Assembly (NCBI RefSeq): GCF_024360925.2
Contig: NZ_CP113517.1
Span: 496,001-560,000 of the forward strand
Reading direction: 5' to 3'
From: Methylomonas rapida
GTDB lineage: Bacteria; Pseudomonadota; Gammaproteobacteria; Methylococcales; Methylomonadaceae
Length of the DNA stretch: 64,000 bases
Below are positions 52,968 to 61,493 of the stretch, in pieces (position 1 is the stretch's first letter; each line of letters opens with the position of its first letter). Under the pieces are notes generated by a model that saw only the letters and a program-made list of their open reading frames with translations, was not told the DNA's origin and did no database searches. Position numbers and translations under genes: made by a program.

Positions 52968-54683
52968 ATGTTTGTTGCAGATTGGGTTGCAGAGGTGTTT
53001 CAGAATAATGCAATTGATAGGATATTTTTATATCCCGGCGGTACAATTGTACCTCTTATTAATGCCTGTTTAAAAATTGGCATTCAGGTTGAATGTTTTA
53101 AGAGTGAGCAGGGGGCTGGCTATGCAGCATTAGCATATGGGCGTTTAACTGGCAAGCCACAAGTTGTAATGGTAACGTCGGGTCCTGGGGTTACTAATGT
53201 CCTTAGTTGTTTGGCAGATGCTTATTATGATTCGACTCCTTTTATACTAATTACCGGGCAAATAGGTACCAATGACCTTAAAGTTCGTAAATCGGTAAGG
53301 CAGCGAGGTTTTCAGGAAACGCCTACAGTCGATTTAACAAGCCCTATTAGTAAAAAAGCGAGTTGTATGATGTCGCCCGAGGATGTCTTTCGAGATGTTC
53401 CAGACGCTTTTCGTCTCGCCATGGCGGGTAGAAAAGGTCCGGTTGTAATTGATTTTCCGATGGATATGCAGCGTCTGGAACTGCATGCGGACGATTTTTC
53501 CAAGTTGGTGGGTAGGCATCGGCAGGATGATAAATCTGCAACTGTGAAGCCCGAAATTTTTGCTGATATTGTCGATGCGGCGTCAAAAGCCCGACGTCCT
53601 GTTCTGTTATTAGGGCAGGGCGCATTGCAAGCCGCTGCTTACGATCGGTATATCGAGCTTGCTAATCGCCTCAGCGCTCTTGTGGTCACCAGTTTTTTAG
53701 GGATCGGCAGTTTCGATACCTCAGATGCGAAACACCTTGGTTACATAGGACATACAGGCCACCTTGTGGCCAATAAAGCAGTTTCTGAGTGCGACTTTTT
53801 GCTGGTTCTCGGTTCGCGTTTGGATGTCAGACAGACAGGCACGGTCATCGATAAATTTGTGCCTAACGGGAGGGTCGCGTGGGTCAATTCCGATTCGACC
53901 GAACTAGCAAATGCTAGGGTTGATGTTGAATGGAAAATTGAGATGGATGTGTCAGCATTTTGTGAAAAACTCATTGCTAATTATCGGGAACGGGCTGGCG
54001 ATATTGATAATGAGTGGCATGAGAGTCTGCTATCCCTCAAAAGGGAGCGTAAGGATGACCCTCCACTAAAAGGTACCACCTATATGCAGCCTCGACCAGT
54101 TTTGGATGCATTGCAGCGAGTAATGGGCGACTTGCCAGTAACTGTGGTAACTGGTGTCGGTTGTCATCAACACTGGGCTGCAAGGCATCTGTCGTTTCGT
54201 CCCAACGCATGCAGGTTATTGACTTCGGGCGGTCATGGAACCATGGGGTATGACTTACCATCCGCTATTGGTGCAGCTATGGCGCAACCAGATCGGCCCA
54301 TATTATGCGTGGTCGGTGATGGGTCATTGCTGATGAACATCCAAGAATTGGCTTCTCTGAAGGAGCGAGAGTTGAATGTGAAAATATTGGTCATGAACAA
54401 TAGTCGTCTTGGTCTTGTTTCGCAGTTTCAGCAGATAACCTGGAATGCCGATCCGACTACGGGCGATTTTAAGGCCCCAAATTTTCCGGCGATTGCAAGA
54501 GGGTTCGGCCTTACGGCCGATCGTGTGGAAGTCGCTGAAGAACTTGAAGAAAAAATCAAACAATTTTGGAATCAACCGGGTCCCACGCTATTGGAAGTGC
54601 GTATTGATTCAGATGCAGACGTGGTGCCGATGTTGTTAGGTGGACAGCATATGGGTGAAATGTGGATGGGCCGGATTTTATGA
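52968..54683 (+). CDS. Acetolactate-synthase-like ThDP-dependent enzyme
   Basis: A 571-residue thiamine-diphosphate enzyme of the acetohydroxyacid synthase fold. The catalytic Glu is in KSEQGAGYAALAYGRLTGKP. The middle is FAD-like/Rossmann. The ThDP/Mg motif is VVGDGSLLMNIQELASL, ending at NNSRLG. No regulatory (IlvN) subunit or ilv genes lie here. In a sugar locus the closest idea is a YerE-like enzyme that adds a two-carbon acetyl unit from pyruvate to a keto sugar, or one that makes an acyl donor. The gene is AT-rich at its 5' end. It overlaps the next SDR gene by 4 bases, so the two products likely act in sequence. Confidence 0.75.
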   Translation: MFVADWVAEVFQNNAIDRIFLYPGGTIVPLINACLKIGIQVECFKSEQGAGYAALAYGRLTGKPQVVMVTSGPGVTNVLSCLADAYYDSTPFILITGQIGTNDLKVRKSVRQRGFQETPTVDLTSPISKKASCMMSPEDVFRDVPDAFRLAMAGRKGPVVIDFPMDMQRLELHADDFSKLVGRHRQDDKSATVKPEIFADIVDAASKARRPVLLLGQGALQAAAYDRYIELANRLSALVVTSFLGIGSFDTSDAKHLGYIGHTGHLVANKAVSECDFLLVLGSRLDVRQTGTVIDKFVPNGRVAWVNSDSTELANARVDVEWKIEMDVSAFCEKLIANYRERAGDIDNEWHESLLSLKRERKDDPPLKGTTYMQPRPVLDALQRVMGDLPVTVVTGVGCHQHWAARHLSFRPNACRLLTSGGHGTMGYDLPSAIGAAMAQPDRPILCVVGDGSLLMNIQELASLKERELNVKILVMNNSRLGLVSQFQQITWNADPTTGDFKAPNFPAIARGFGLTADRVEVAEELEEKIKQFWNQPGPTLLEVRIDSDADVVPMLLGGQHMGEMWMGRIL

Positions 54684-55411
54684 GTGCCAAAGTCGTATTG
54701 GTGACCGGCGCCAGCCGGGGAATCGGCAGGGCTATCGCCCAAGCATTTATCGAAGCCGGCTACAAGGTGGCGGTCGGCTATCACCACCACCGCGAGCCCG
54801 CCGAATCGCTGGCCGAAAACCGATCATCGGCCATAGCCGTGCGTATTGACGTGTCCATTGAGACATCGGTCAAGCAGGCGATTGCGGTAACGGAACAAAA
54901 GTTCGGTTCCGTGGATGTGCTGGTCAACAATGCCGGCATCGCGCAACCAAAACCTTTTTTGGATCTGACCGATTCCGATTGGGAAGAGATGTTTTCAGTG
55001 AATTTGTTGGGTGCCGTGCGGTGCACCCAGCATGTGTTGCCAGCCATGCTGGCCAGAAATAGTGGGCGTATCATCAATATAGCCTCTATCGGAGGGCAAA
55101 CTGGCGGCGTGTATCAAGTGCATTATGCCGCCACTAAAGCCGGGCTGATTAATTTCACCAAGTCTTTGTCCAGATTATATTCCCATCAAGGGATTACGGC
55201 GAATGCCATCTCGCCAGGCTTGATTGCAACCGATATGATCGCAGAGGAAATGCAAGATCCTGCGGCGGCTCAACGCGTCCGGAGTATTCCCGCGGCACGC
55301 TTGGGGTCTCCCGAAGAAGTGGCCTCCTTGGCGGTATATCTGGCGTCCTATCATGCCGGCTACATCACCGGTCAAACCATCAATGTCAACGGAGGCATGT
55401 ATTTTGGCTAA
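54680..55411 (+). CDS. Short-chain dehydrogenase/reductase, FabG-like
   Basis: A 243-residue NAD(P)-dependent SDR. The cofactor motif is VTGASRGIGRAIA. NNAGIAQPKP follows. The catalytic Ser is in INIASIGGQTG and the Tyr/Lys in YQVHYAATKAGL. The tail is YITGQTINVNGGM. It is FabG-like but sits in a sugar locus, coupled to the ThDP enzyme by an ATGA overlap. It probably reduces the product of that enzyme. It also overlaps the following ATP-grasp gene. Confidence 0.85.
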   Translation: MSAKVVLVTGASRGIGRAIAQAFIEAGYKVAVGYHHHREPAESLAENRSSAIAVRIDVSIETSVKQAIAVTEQKFGSVDVLVNNAGIAQPKPFLDLTDSDWEEMFSVNLLGAVRCTQHVLPAMLARNSGRIINIASIGGQTGGVYQVHYAATKAGLINFTKSLSRLYSHQGITANAISPGLIATDMIAEEMQDPAAAQRVRSIPAARLGSPEEVASLAVYLASYHAGYITGQTINVNGGMYFG

Positions 55412-56627
55412 GACGCTTATGATTGTGGGCGCAGGTGTCGAACAGGTGCCTGCTTATGAATCTGCCAAGCGCCGTGGATTGTTTGTCGTCGGAACTGACA
55501 TGGATCCCGATGCTCCGGGGCTTGCTCTGGCGGACCATGCCATCATTGTGTCGACCAGAAACGCTGAAGAGACTGCTGAAAAGGCGTTAGCATTTCATAA
55601 GGTGCATCCGATTGATGGTGTCATGACTATCGCGAATGATGTGCCCTACACAGTTGCCTGTGTGGCGAAAGCAATCGGCTTACGGTCCGTAAGCCTGGAA
55701 GCAGCACGTTGCGTAACGGACAAATATTTGATGAAGCAACGTTTCATGGTCGATGATGTGGCGTGTCCCTGGTTTGCACGTGTTGATTCTCCCGATGATT
55801 TGAGCCGCTATCTTGACGCTGAGCCAAATACAAGATTTGTGTTAAAGCCGGTAGATGGCCGGGGTGCGCGAGGCGTGTTATTGATCGATAATTCTGTAAA
55901 TGTTGATTGGGCTATCGAGGAATCTCGACGTTGGGGTGACTCCGGCAAATTGATTTTGGAAAAATTCATCCCCGGGATGCAACTTTCAACCGAGTCGTTT
56001 TTGTTGAGCGGCAAATGCTATACCCCGGCTATTGCAGAGCGTAACTATGCTCGATTGGAGCAATTTAAACCCAACATCATCGAGGATGGTGGAATAATCC
56101 CAGCGCCAATTGACAATACCATGCGTAAAGCCATTGATGATTTGATTTTGCGTGGTGCGGCAGCGCTGGGTATTCAGGAAGGTATTGTCAAGGGGGATCT
56201 GGTCATTGACGAACAAGGGCGACCGATGATCATTGAATTGGCGGCACGCCTTTCAGGGGGATGGTTCGCCACGCATCAAATCCCGGCCGCATCAGGCGTG
56301 GATTTGGTATCAGTCGTAATCTCATACTCGCTTGGTGAGCCTATTGTTGAAAGTATGTTACTGCCTACCTGTGAACGCGCCACAGCAATTCGTTATTGGT
56401 TCCCGCCCGAAGGTCGTATAGTTAGCATTTCTGGTGAAGCCGAACTGCAAAAGTCCCCTGGTCTTATCTCGTACGGTTTCTTTCGTGGTCCAGGTGAGCT
56501 TCAGCCAAAGATTAAAATGCATCCAGATCGGTTTGGTTTTGCTATCGTGAGCGCAGACAGTCGTGATGATGCGCTTTCTCGTATTGATCATGCCCTTGCT
56601 TCCATAAGTATAGAAGTGATTTCATGA
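55404..56627 (+). CDS. ATP-grasp family ligase
   Basis: A 407-residue ATP-grasp enzyme, related to carbamoyl-phosphate-synthase-like and PurK/biotin-carboxylase ligases. Visible are an N-terminal Rossmann-like domain (MIVGAGVEQVPAYESAKRRG), the ATP-binding lysine region (TRFVLKPVDGRGARGVLLI), LILEKFIPGMQLSTESFL and the metal-binding PMIIELAARLSGGWF. GGAGG eight bases before TTG 55404 makes that the likely start, overlapping the SDR stop. Such enzymes join a carboxylate to an amine or thiol, so it may attach an acyl group to the sugar amine. The substrate is unknown. Confidence 0.8.
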   Translation: MAKTLMIVGAGVEQVPAYESAKRRGLFVVGTDMDPDAPGLALADHAIIVSTRNAEETAEKALAFHKVHPIDGVMTIANDVPYTVACVAKAIGLRSVSLEAARCVTDKYLMKQRFMVDDVACPWFARVDSPDDLSRYLDAEPNTRFVLKPVDGRGARGVLLIDNSVNVDWAIEESRRWGDSGKLILEKFIPGMQLSTESFLLSGKCYTPAIAERNYARLEQFKPNIIEDGGIIPAPIDNTMRKAIDDLILRGAAALGIQEGIVKGDLVIDEQGRPMIIELAARLSGGWFATHQIPAASGVDLVSVVISYSLGEPIVESMLLPTCERATAIRYWFPPEGRIVSISGEAELQKSPGLISYGFFRGPGELQPKIKMHPDRFGFAIVSADSRDDALSRIDHALASISIEVIS

Positions 56628-57478
56628 TCAAGTTCATCGCAGAGGTTTCCAGTAACCATCAACGGGATTTGCAACGTTCATTCGCTTTCATTGACGCTGC
56701 GGCTCAAGCGGGGTGCGGGGCAGTCAAATTTCAACTATTCAAAATCGAGCAGCTATTTGCGCCGGAAATTCTGGCAAAATCTGAAAAACACCGAAAACGC
56801 AAAGAATGGGAGCTTCCGCTTGAATTTGTTCCGCAGCTCGCCAAAAGGTGCTGTGAACTTGGTATCGAGTTTTGCTGTACGCCGTTTTATCTGGATGCGG
56901 TTGCTGAACTCGAGCCTTATGTAGCGTTTTACAAAATCGCCTCGTACGAATTACTGTGGGACGATTTATTGATCGCCTGTGCCTGTACCAGAAAGCCAGT
57001 GATCTTGTCGACCGGGATGGCGACTATGCGCGAGATTCGTCATGCGGTCGAGGTATTGCGTCGCAACGGCTGCTTAGAGTTGACCCTCCTGCATTGTACT
57101 TCGGCCTACCCCACTCCTTATGCGGATGCCAATCTGGCCGCTATCGAAACGCTAAGATTAATAACAGGTTGTGAAGTTGGTTGGTCCGATCATACGGTCG
57201 AGCCGGCTGTGATTCATAGAGCTATTCACCGCTGGGATGCCAAGGTGATCGAATTTCATCTCGATCTTGATGGCAAAGGCGAGGAATATGCGACAGGACA
57301 TTGTTGGCTGCCAGAACAAATCGGCACAGTGATTCGAGACATTGCCAAGGGCATGGTTGCCGATGGTTCTGGGGTTAAAGAGCCCGTACCGTCGGAATTG
57401 CCTGATCGCCTGTGGCGCGCTGATCCAATCGACGGATTGCGGCCTCTGAAAACGATTCGCGACTCTTGGCGGCCATAG
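56624..57478 (+). CDS. NeuB-type nonulosonate synthase, lacking SAF domain
   Basis: A 284-residue TIM-barrel enzyme of the NeuB/PseI/LegI family, which condenses phosphoenolpyruvate with a six-carbon amino sugar to give a nine-carbon acid. Motifs are FIAEVSSNHQRDL, GAVKFQLFKIEQLF, CTPFYLDAV, KIASYELLW, ILSTGMATM, TLLHCTSAYPTP and VGWSDHTVEP. Normal PseI/NeuB proteins are about 340-350 residues and end in a SAF (antifreeze-like) domain that lids the partner's active site. This one ends at the barrel with no SAF domain. It overlaps the ATP-grasp gene by 4 bases. Confidence 0.8.
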   Translation: MIKFIAEVSSNHQRDLQRSFAFIDAAAQAGCGAVKFQLFKIEQLFAPEILAKSEKHRKRKEWELPLEFVPQLAKRCCELGIEFCCTPFYLDAVAELEPYVAFYKIASYELLWDDLLIACACTRKPVILSTGMATMREIRHAVEVLRRNGCLELTLLHCTSAYPTPYADANLAAIETLRLITGCEVGWSDHTVEPAVIHRAIHRWDAKVIEFHLDLDGKGEEYATGHCWLPEQIGTVIRDIAKGMVADGSGVKEPVPSELPDRLWRADPIDGLRPLKTIRDSWRP

Positions 57479-57499
57479 CGCTGTTTTAGGGGATGCCTG

Positions 57500-58498
57500 T
57501 TGTATAAGCCAAAGCTAGGCTTTTTGTTTGTTTGTCACGCTGGAGCGGGTATTGGCCTTGGGCATTTGTCGCGGCTAAAGGTTGCTGCACGTGCCATATG
57601 CGATCAGCTTGGTGCCAAATGTGTTTTCCTGATTCAATGCGATAGCTTGGATCCCGGGTTTCTGAATGATTTTGAGCATTATCTTGTAGCGTTCGATCAG
57701 GATTTGTTTTATGCCATGCAAAATCTTGGGTTACTCGCGCGAACTCAAGTGATCGTCTTTGATTTGTTCGTTAAACGCATTCCGCAAAACCTGACAGATA
57801 GGCTATCAGCTTTGCATCAGGATGGAGTCAAACTGGTCGGCGTCGATGGCTTGATCGATCATCGCAGCGATTTGGATTTGATATTTATCCCGTCATTTCG
57901 TTGTCCCGTGGCTTCAATCCCTTCTGGCGCGCCCATCGTCTACGGGTGGGACTGTTTTTTGTTGAACATCCCTGTTGCTCTCGAGGTTTGGCGACCAGGG
58001 AATAAGGTTTTGGTGTTGACAGGCGGGGCCGATGTCACCGGGCTCGGTAAAATTTGGCCGGAATTGTTGAACGATCGTTTGCCCTCGTCGGCCGAATTAG
58101 CCTGGGTTACCGGACCATTTGCCCAAGCGCCAGTCTGGCCCGAAGTACCTCGTGTCAAAATGATAAACCACGCTGCGCCGAAAAATCTGAATGCATTGAT
58201 GGCTGAAAGTCAGTACGCGGCGACTGTGTATGGAGTGAGTTTTTTCGAATTGCTGGGTCATGGCATTCCAACGGTGGTGTTTTCGCCTTACGGCGATAAG
58301 GACGCCGAGGAACTTGCCGCTATCGCCGTTGCCGGTGTGGCATTGGTGGCCACCGATGAAAGGGAGGCAACCGAATTGTTGTGCAGTTTAATGGCTGATG
58401 AGATTTTGGCGGCATCATTATCCAAGCGCGCTCGCGAAAAACGCTTGCATGCTGGTAGTGAACGTTTTGTCGCCGAAATGTCGAGTCTATTGGGATAA
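57500..58498 (+). CDS. PseG-like UDP-sugar hydrolase
   Basis: A 332-residue GT-B-fold protein like PseG, which removes UDP from the 2,4-diamino sugar before condensation by PseI. The N-terminal GAGIGLGHLSRLKVAA fits the PseG GxGHxxR site. VFDLFVKR and VGVDGLIDHR are also visible. The C-terminal YGVSFFELLGHGIPTVV block matches the sugar-nucleotide-binding part. Similarity is distant, so a glycosyltransferase is not excluded. TTG 57500 with AGGGGA six bases upstream is the start. It follows the NeuB-like gene. Confidence 0.7.
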   Translation: MYKPKLGFLFVCHAGAGIGLGHLSRLKVAARAICDQLGAKCVFLIQCDSLDPGFLNDFEHYLVAFDQDLFYAMQNLGLLARTQVIVFDLFVKRIPQNLTDRLSALHQDGVKLVGVDGLIDHRSDLDLIFIPSFRCPVASIPSGAPIVYGWDCFLLNIPVALEVWRPGNKVLVLTGGADVTGLGKIWPELLNDRLPSSAELAWVTGPFAQAPVWPEVPRVKMINHAAPKNLNALMAESQYAATVYGVSFFELLGHGIPTVVFSPYGDKDAEELAAIAVAGVALVATDEREATELLCSLMADEILAASLSKRAREKRLHAGSERFVAEMSSLLG

Positions 58499-58503
58499 AT
58501 CGT

Positions 58504-60465
58504 ATGCCACAAGGCTTCATAATTTTTCATTTGAATCTGGCTTTTTCGTCGATAGCCGAAGAAGCTCGTCGTGATGTTATAAGCAAATGCTATTGGCCTT
58601 TGTTGGAATTGACTAAACAAACCGGTATTCCTTTTGGTATCGAATTAACCGGCTGGACGCTCAATCAGATTGCCGAGTTGGATATTGACTGGCTGGCATG
58701 TTTTCGAGAAATGCTGCAAAGCCGGAAGTGCGAGTTGATCGGTAGCGGTTGGTCGCAAATCATTGGGCCGCTGGTGCCTTATGCTGTCAACGTGCGGAAT
58801 CAATCTCTGGGAGTCGAGGCTTACCGCCGGCTGTTGGGTGTTGTACCAAATATCGCGCTGGTCAATGAAATGGCCTATTCGACCGGTATGGTCGATATTT
58901 ATGCCGAGGCCGGTTATCAGGGCATCGTCATGGATAGGGATAATGTTCGACTAGCGTTGGGGCTGGAGCATAGTCCGCTCTCGGCGATGCCGACTCATGC
59001 GTTGGGATGCGGCGATAAATCGTTGCCAGTATTGTGGTCGGATTCGATTTTATTTCAGCGCTTGCAGCGCGTTGTGCATGGCGATATTCCAATTGCCGAA
59101 TATGTATCCTGCGTTAGGCGGCGCATCGAACAGGGCGAGAGAATGCTGCCCGTTTATTGTAACGATGCGGAAATTTTTGATTATCGCCCTGGCCGTTTTG
59201 CCGCTGAATCCAGGTTACATCCCGAAGGTGAGTGGTTGCGCTTCGAGAGAGTTTTGACGCGTGTGCAACGAGAATGTGATTTGCACTGGTTAAGTCCGAG
59301 CGATGCGCTGGCAAGGCTGGGCGTCGATAAGGAAAAGAGAGTATCGAGGCTATCTTCTGTAACCCAGCCTATCCCAGTCAAGAAACAGGCTAAATACAAT
59401 GTCAACCGTTGGGCGGTGACGGGGCGGGACGATTTGTGGCTGAATACGGTTTGCCACCAATTGCATCGCGCGTTGCTGGAAATCGGCGAAGACTCTTCCG
59501 AATCCTGGCGAGAACTTTGCGAGCTGTGGGCCAGCGATCTTCGTACTCATATCACCGAATCGCGCTGGCAACAGGCACTTTATCGAGTCTCTGCATTGAA
59601 GTCTAGGCTGGCAGTTGATGGTCGGATGCAGCGGCAATCCTGTTCGGTTAGGCCGATGCAAGGCGAACCAGCGTCTATTGAACGAGACGAAGAAGGGATC
59701 TTGTGGACGATTACTACGCCGGCATTGAAGTTAGTGCTAAATTTGCGCCGGGGGCTGGCAATTCATTCCCTAGCGTTTAAGTCGCACGGTTTTGCCGCCG
59801 TAATCGGTACCTTATCCCAAGGCCATTTTAAGTCTATTGAATTGGGTGTGGATTTTTATTCTGGCGGTGTCTTGATCGAAATTCCTAATCAACGAGTCAG
59901 GTTAACCGATTTGGAGTGGGTGACGCCAAGAGTTGAACAATTTGGTAACAAGTTGTCGATTTCGGCGACTTTTTCTTTTGAATTTGGCGTATTGCTTAAA
60001 ACGATTCTGGTCGATACTGCCTCCGAGCATATAAAGTTGCGTTATGAATTTGTTGAGTGGACAAGACCTTTAGGAACTATCCGAGTGGGGAAGCTAACTT
60101 TGATGCCGGAAGCGTTTTTGGGTGATCTAGCTGTCGAATGCGTGAATGGAGGTTTCGAGAAAGAGTTTTTTGGCTTGGTTCATGATGTTGATTACGGTCG
60201 AGCTGCATCTATGTTGGTTTCCAGCTCGTCTGCCTTTGGTTGTACGGATGGTAGGCTAGCCATTAGCGACACGATGGGACGCGGTATTCAGCTCGAATGG
60301 CATCCAGAATGTTGTGCCGCAGCAGCAATGCTGCAGCACGTAAAGGTCCATGAGTCGCATTTGACGAGGGTATGGTTTTCGTTGGCCGAGTTGGATGACA
60401 CTTCTCGCCCTGGAGGTCGGTTGTTGCCGTTTGAGCTTGATATAAAGCCAATAAAAAAAGATTAA
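58504..60465 (+). CDS. GH57-like glycoside hydrolase family protein
   Basis: A 653-residue protein whose N-terminal ~290 residues resemble the GH57 / (beta/alpha)7 barrel. Marks are a FHLNLAFSS start, ELTGWTLNQIAEL, and probable catalytic residues Glu in LVNEMAYSTG and Asp in YCNDAEIFDYRPGRF. The C-terminal part (about 370-650) is beta-rich and resembles the carbohydrate-binding half of such enzymes. It has no signal peptide, so it works in the cytoplasm. In this locus it may trim or transfer a sugar rather than degrade starch. Its stop codon overlaps the sigma-28 promoter of the flagellin gene. Confidence 0.65.
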   Translation: MPQGFIIFHLNLAFSSIAEEARRDVISKCYWPLLELTKQTGIPFGIELTGWTLNQIAELDIDWLACFREMLQSRKCELIGSGWSQIIGPLVPYAVNVRNQSLGVEAYRRLLGVVPNIALVNEMAYSTGMVDIYAEAGYQGIVMDRDNVRLALGLEHSPLSAMPTHALGCGDKSLPVLWSDSILFQRLQRVVHGDIPIAEYVSCVRRRIEQGERMLPVYCNDAEIFDYRPGRFAAESRLHPEGEWLRFERVLTRVQRECDLHWLSPSDALARLGVDKEKRVSRLSSVTQPIPVKKQAKYNVNRWAVTGRDDLWLNTVCHQLHRALLEIGEDSSESWRELCELWASDLRTHITESRWQQALYRVSALKSRLAVDGRMQRQSCSVRPMQGEPASIERDEEGILWTITTPALKLVLNLRRGLAIHSLAFKSHGFAAVIGTLSQGHFKSIELGVDFYSGGVLIEIPNQRVRLTDLEWVTPRVEQFGNKLSISATFSFEFGVLLKTILVDTASEHIKLRYEFVEWTRPLGTIRVGKLTLMPEAFLGDLAVECVNGGFEKEFFGLVHDVDYGRAASMLVSSSSAFGCTDGRLAISDTMGRGIQLEWHPECCAAAAMLQHVKVHESHLTRVWFSLAELDDTSRPGGRLLPFELDIKPIKKD

Positions 60466-60489
60466 AGTAATCTACGTCCCGGACGATAA
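60463..60489 (+). promoter_or_regulatory. Sigma-28 (FliA) promoter of the flagellin gene
   Basis: TAAA (60463-60466), a 15-base spacer, then GACGATAA (60482-60489), one base off the FliA consensus TAAA-N15-GCCGATAA. It lies about 90 bases before the flagellin ATG, and its TAA is also the stop codon of the GH57-like gene. Confidence 0.85.
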
Positions 60490-60578
60490 TTTGACTGAGC
60501 GGAAAACTTCCTTTTCATCAATCAAAAAAACATCGTTTCGGAATCCTATTAAATCTGAACCGGTTGGAGGGTAACATC

Positions 60579-61427
60579 ATGGCAATGAATATCAACACAA
60601 ACGTCGCATCATTAACCAGTCAGCGTTTCTTGGGAAGTACACAGCAGTCGCTGCAGACTTCAATGGAAAGGTTATCTTCCGGGTTGCGAGTTAACTCTGC
60701 AAGGGATGATGCCGCTGGCTTGGCCATTAGCGACAAAATGTCATCGCAAATTCGCGGTATGACGGTGGCTGTCAGGAATGCTAATGATGGCATATCAATG
60801 GCCCAAACAGCTGAAAGCGCAATGGGGTCCATAACGGATACCTTGCAACGTATGCGGGATTTGGCTGTGCAGTCTTCTAACCGGGCCGCGCTCAGTGGTG
60901 AAGATGCAAATAAGTTGCAAACCGAATTTAAACAGTTGCAGGATGAAATATCCAGGATTATTAAAAATACCGAGTTTAATGGTAAGAAAGTATTATCTGG
61001 CTCAATGAAGAGCGCTGTTTTTCAAGTGGGCGCTAATACGGCATCCGATAACCAAATTAAAGTTGCCATTAGCAATTTGGCGAGTGCCGCAGGGCTGGCG
61101 TCGGCTCTAAAAGCCGGTACATCTATTGGCAGCGCAGCAGGTGCTTCTGGTGCAAGAAAAGCAATGGATGCGATCGATGCGGCCATTAAAAAAATTGACA
61201 CATTCCGGTCCACGTTGGGTGCGGTACAAAACCGGTTTACAACCACTATCGCTAATTTGCAGTCATCCATCGAGAACCAAAGTGCTGCTCGTGCGCGGAT
61301 CATGGACGCCGACTTTGCGACTGAAACCTCAAACTTGAGTCGTGCGCAGATTTTGCAACAAGCGGGTACTGCAATGTTGGCTCAGGCTAATCAAAGTACA
61401 CAGAATGTATTGAGTTTGTTGCGGTAA
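60579..61427 (+). CDS. fliC: Flagellin
   Basis: Flagellar filament subunit, 282 residues, a short flagellin. It has the N-terminal D0/D1 (MAMNINTNVASLTSQRFL, RLSSGLRVNSARDDAAGLAIS) and C-terminal D1/D0 (ARIMDADFATETSNLSRAQILQQ, ending NVLSLLR) domains. There is only a brief Ser/Ala-rich middle (about 130-195) and no D2/D3 domains. The exposed Ser/Thr of that middle are likely sites for the sugar made by the upstream locus. GGAGG eight bases before ATG 60579 sets the start. It is driven by a sigma-28 promoter and followed by a terminator. Confidence 0.94.
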   Translation: MAMNINTNVASLTSQRFLGSTQQSLQTSMERLSSGLRVNSARDDAAGLAISDKMSSQIRGMTVAVRNANDGISMAQTAESAMGSITDTLQRMRDLAVQSSNRAALSGEDANKLQTEFKQLQDEISRIIKNTEFNGKKVLSGSMKSAVFQVGANTASDNQIKVAISNLASAAGLASALKAGTSIGSAAGASGARKAMDAIDAAIKKIDTFRSTLGAVQNRFTTTIANLQSSIENQSAARARIMDADFATETSNLSRAQILQQAGTAMLAQANQSTQNVLSLLR

Positions 61428-61434
61428 ACATCGT

Positions 61435-61467
61435 AGGAAGGTTGCGCGTTGCACAACCTTCCTTTTT
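61435..61467 (+). terminator. Intrinsic terminator after flagellin
   Basis: A 10-bp perfect stem (61435-61444 with 61454-61463), 9-nt loop, then a T run. It separates flagellin from flaG. Confidence 0.88.
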
Positions 61468-61493
61468 GAAAAAAACAGTATAGGGTAAATGTC

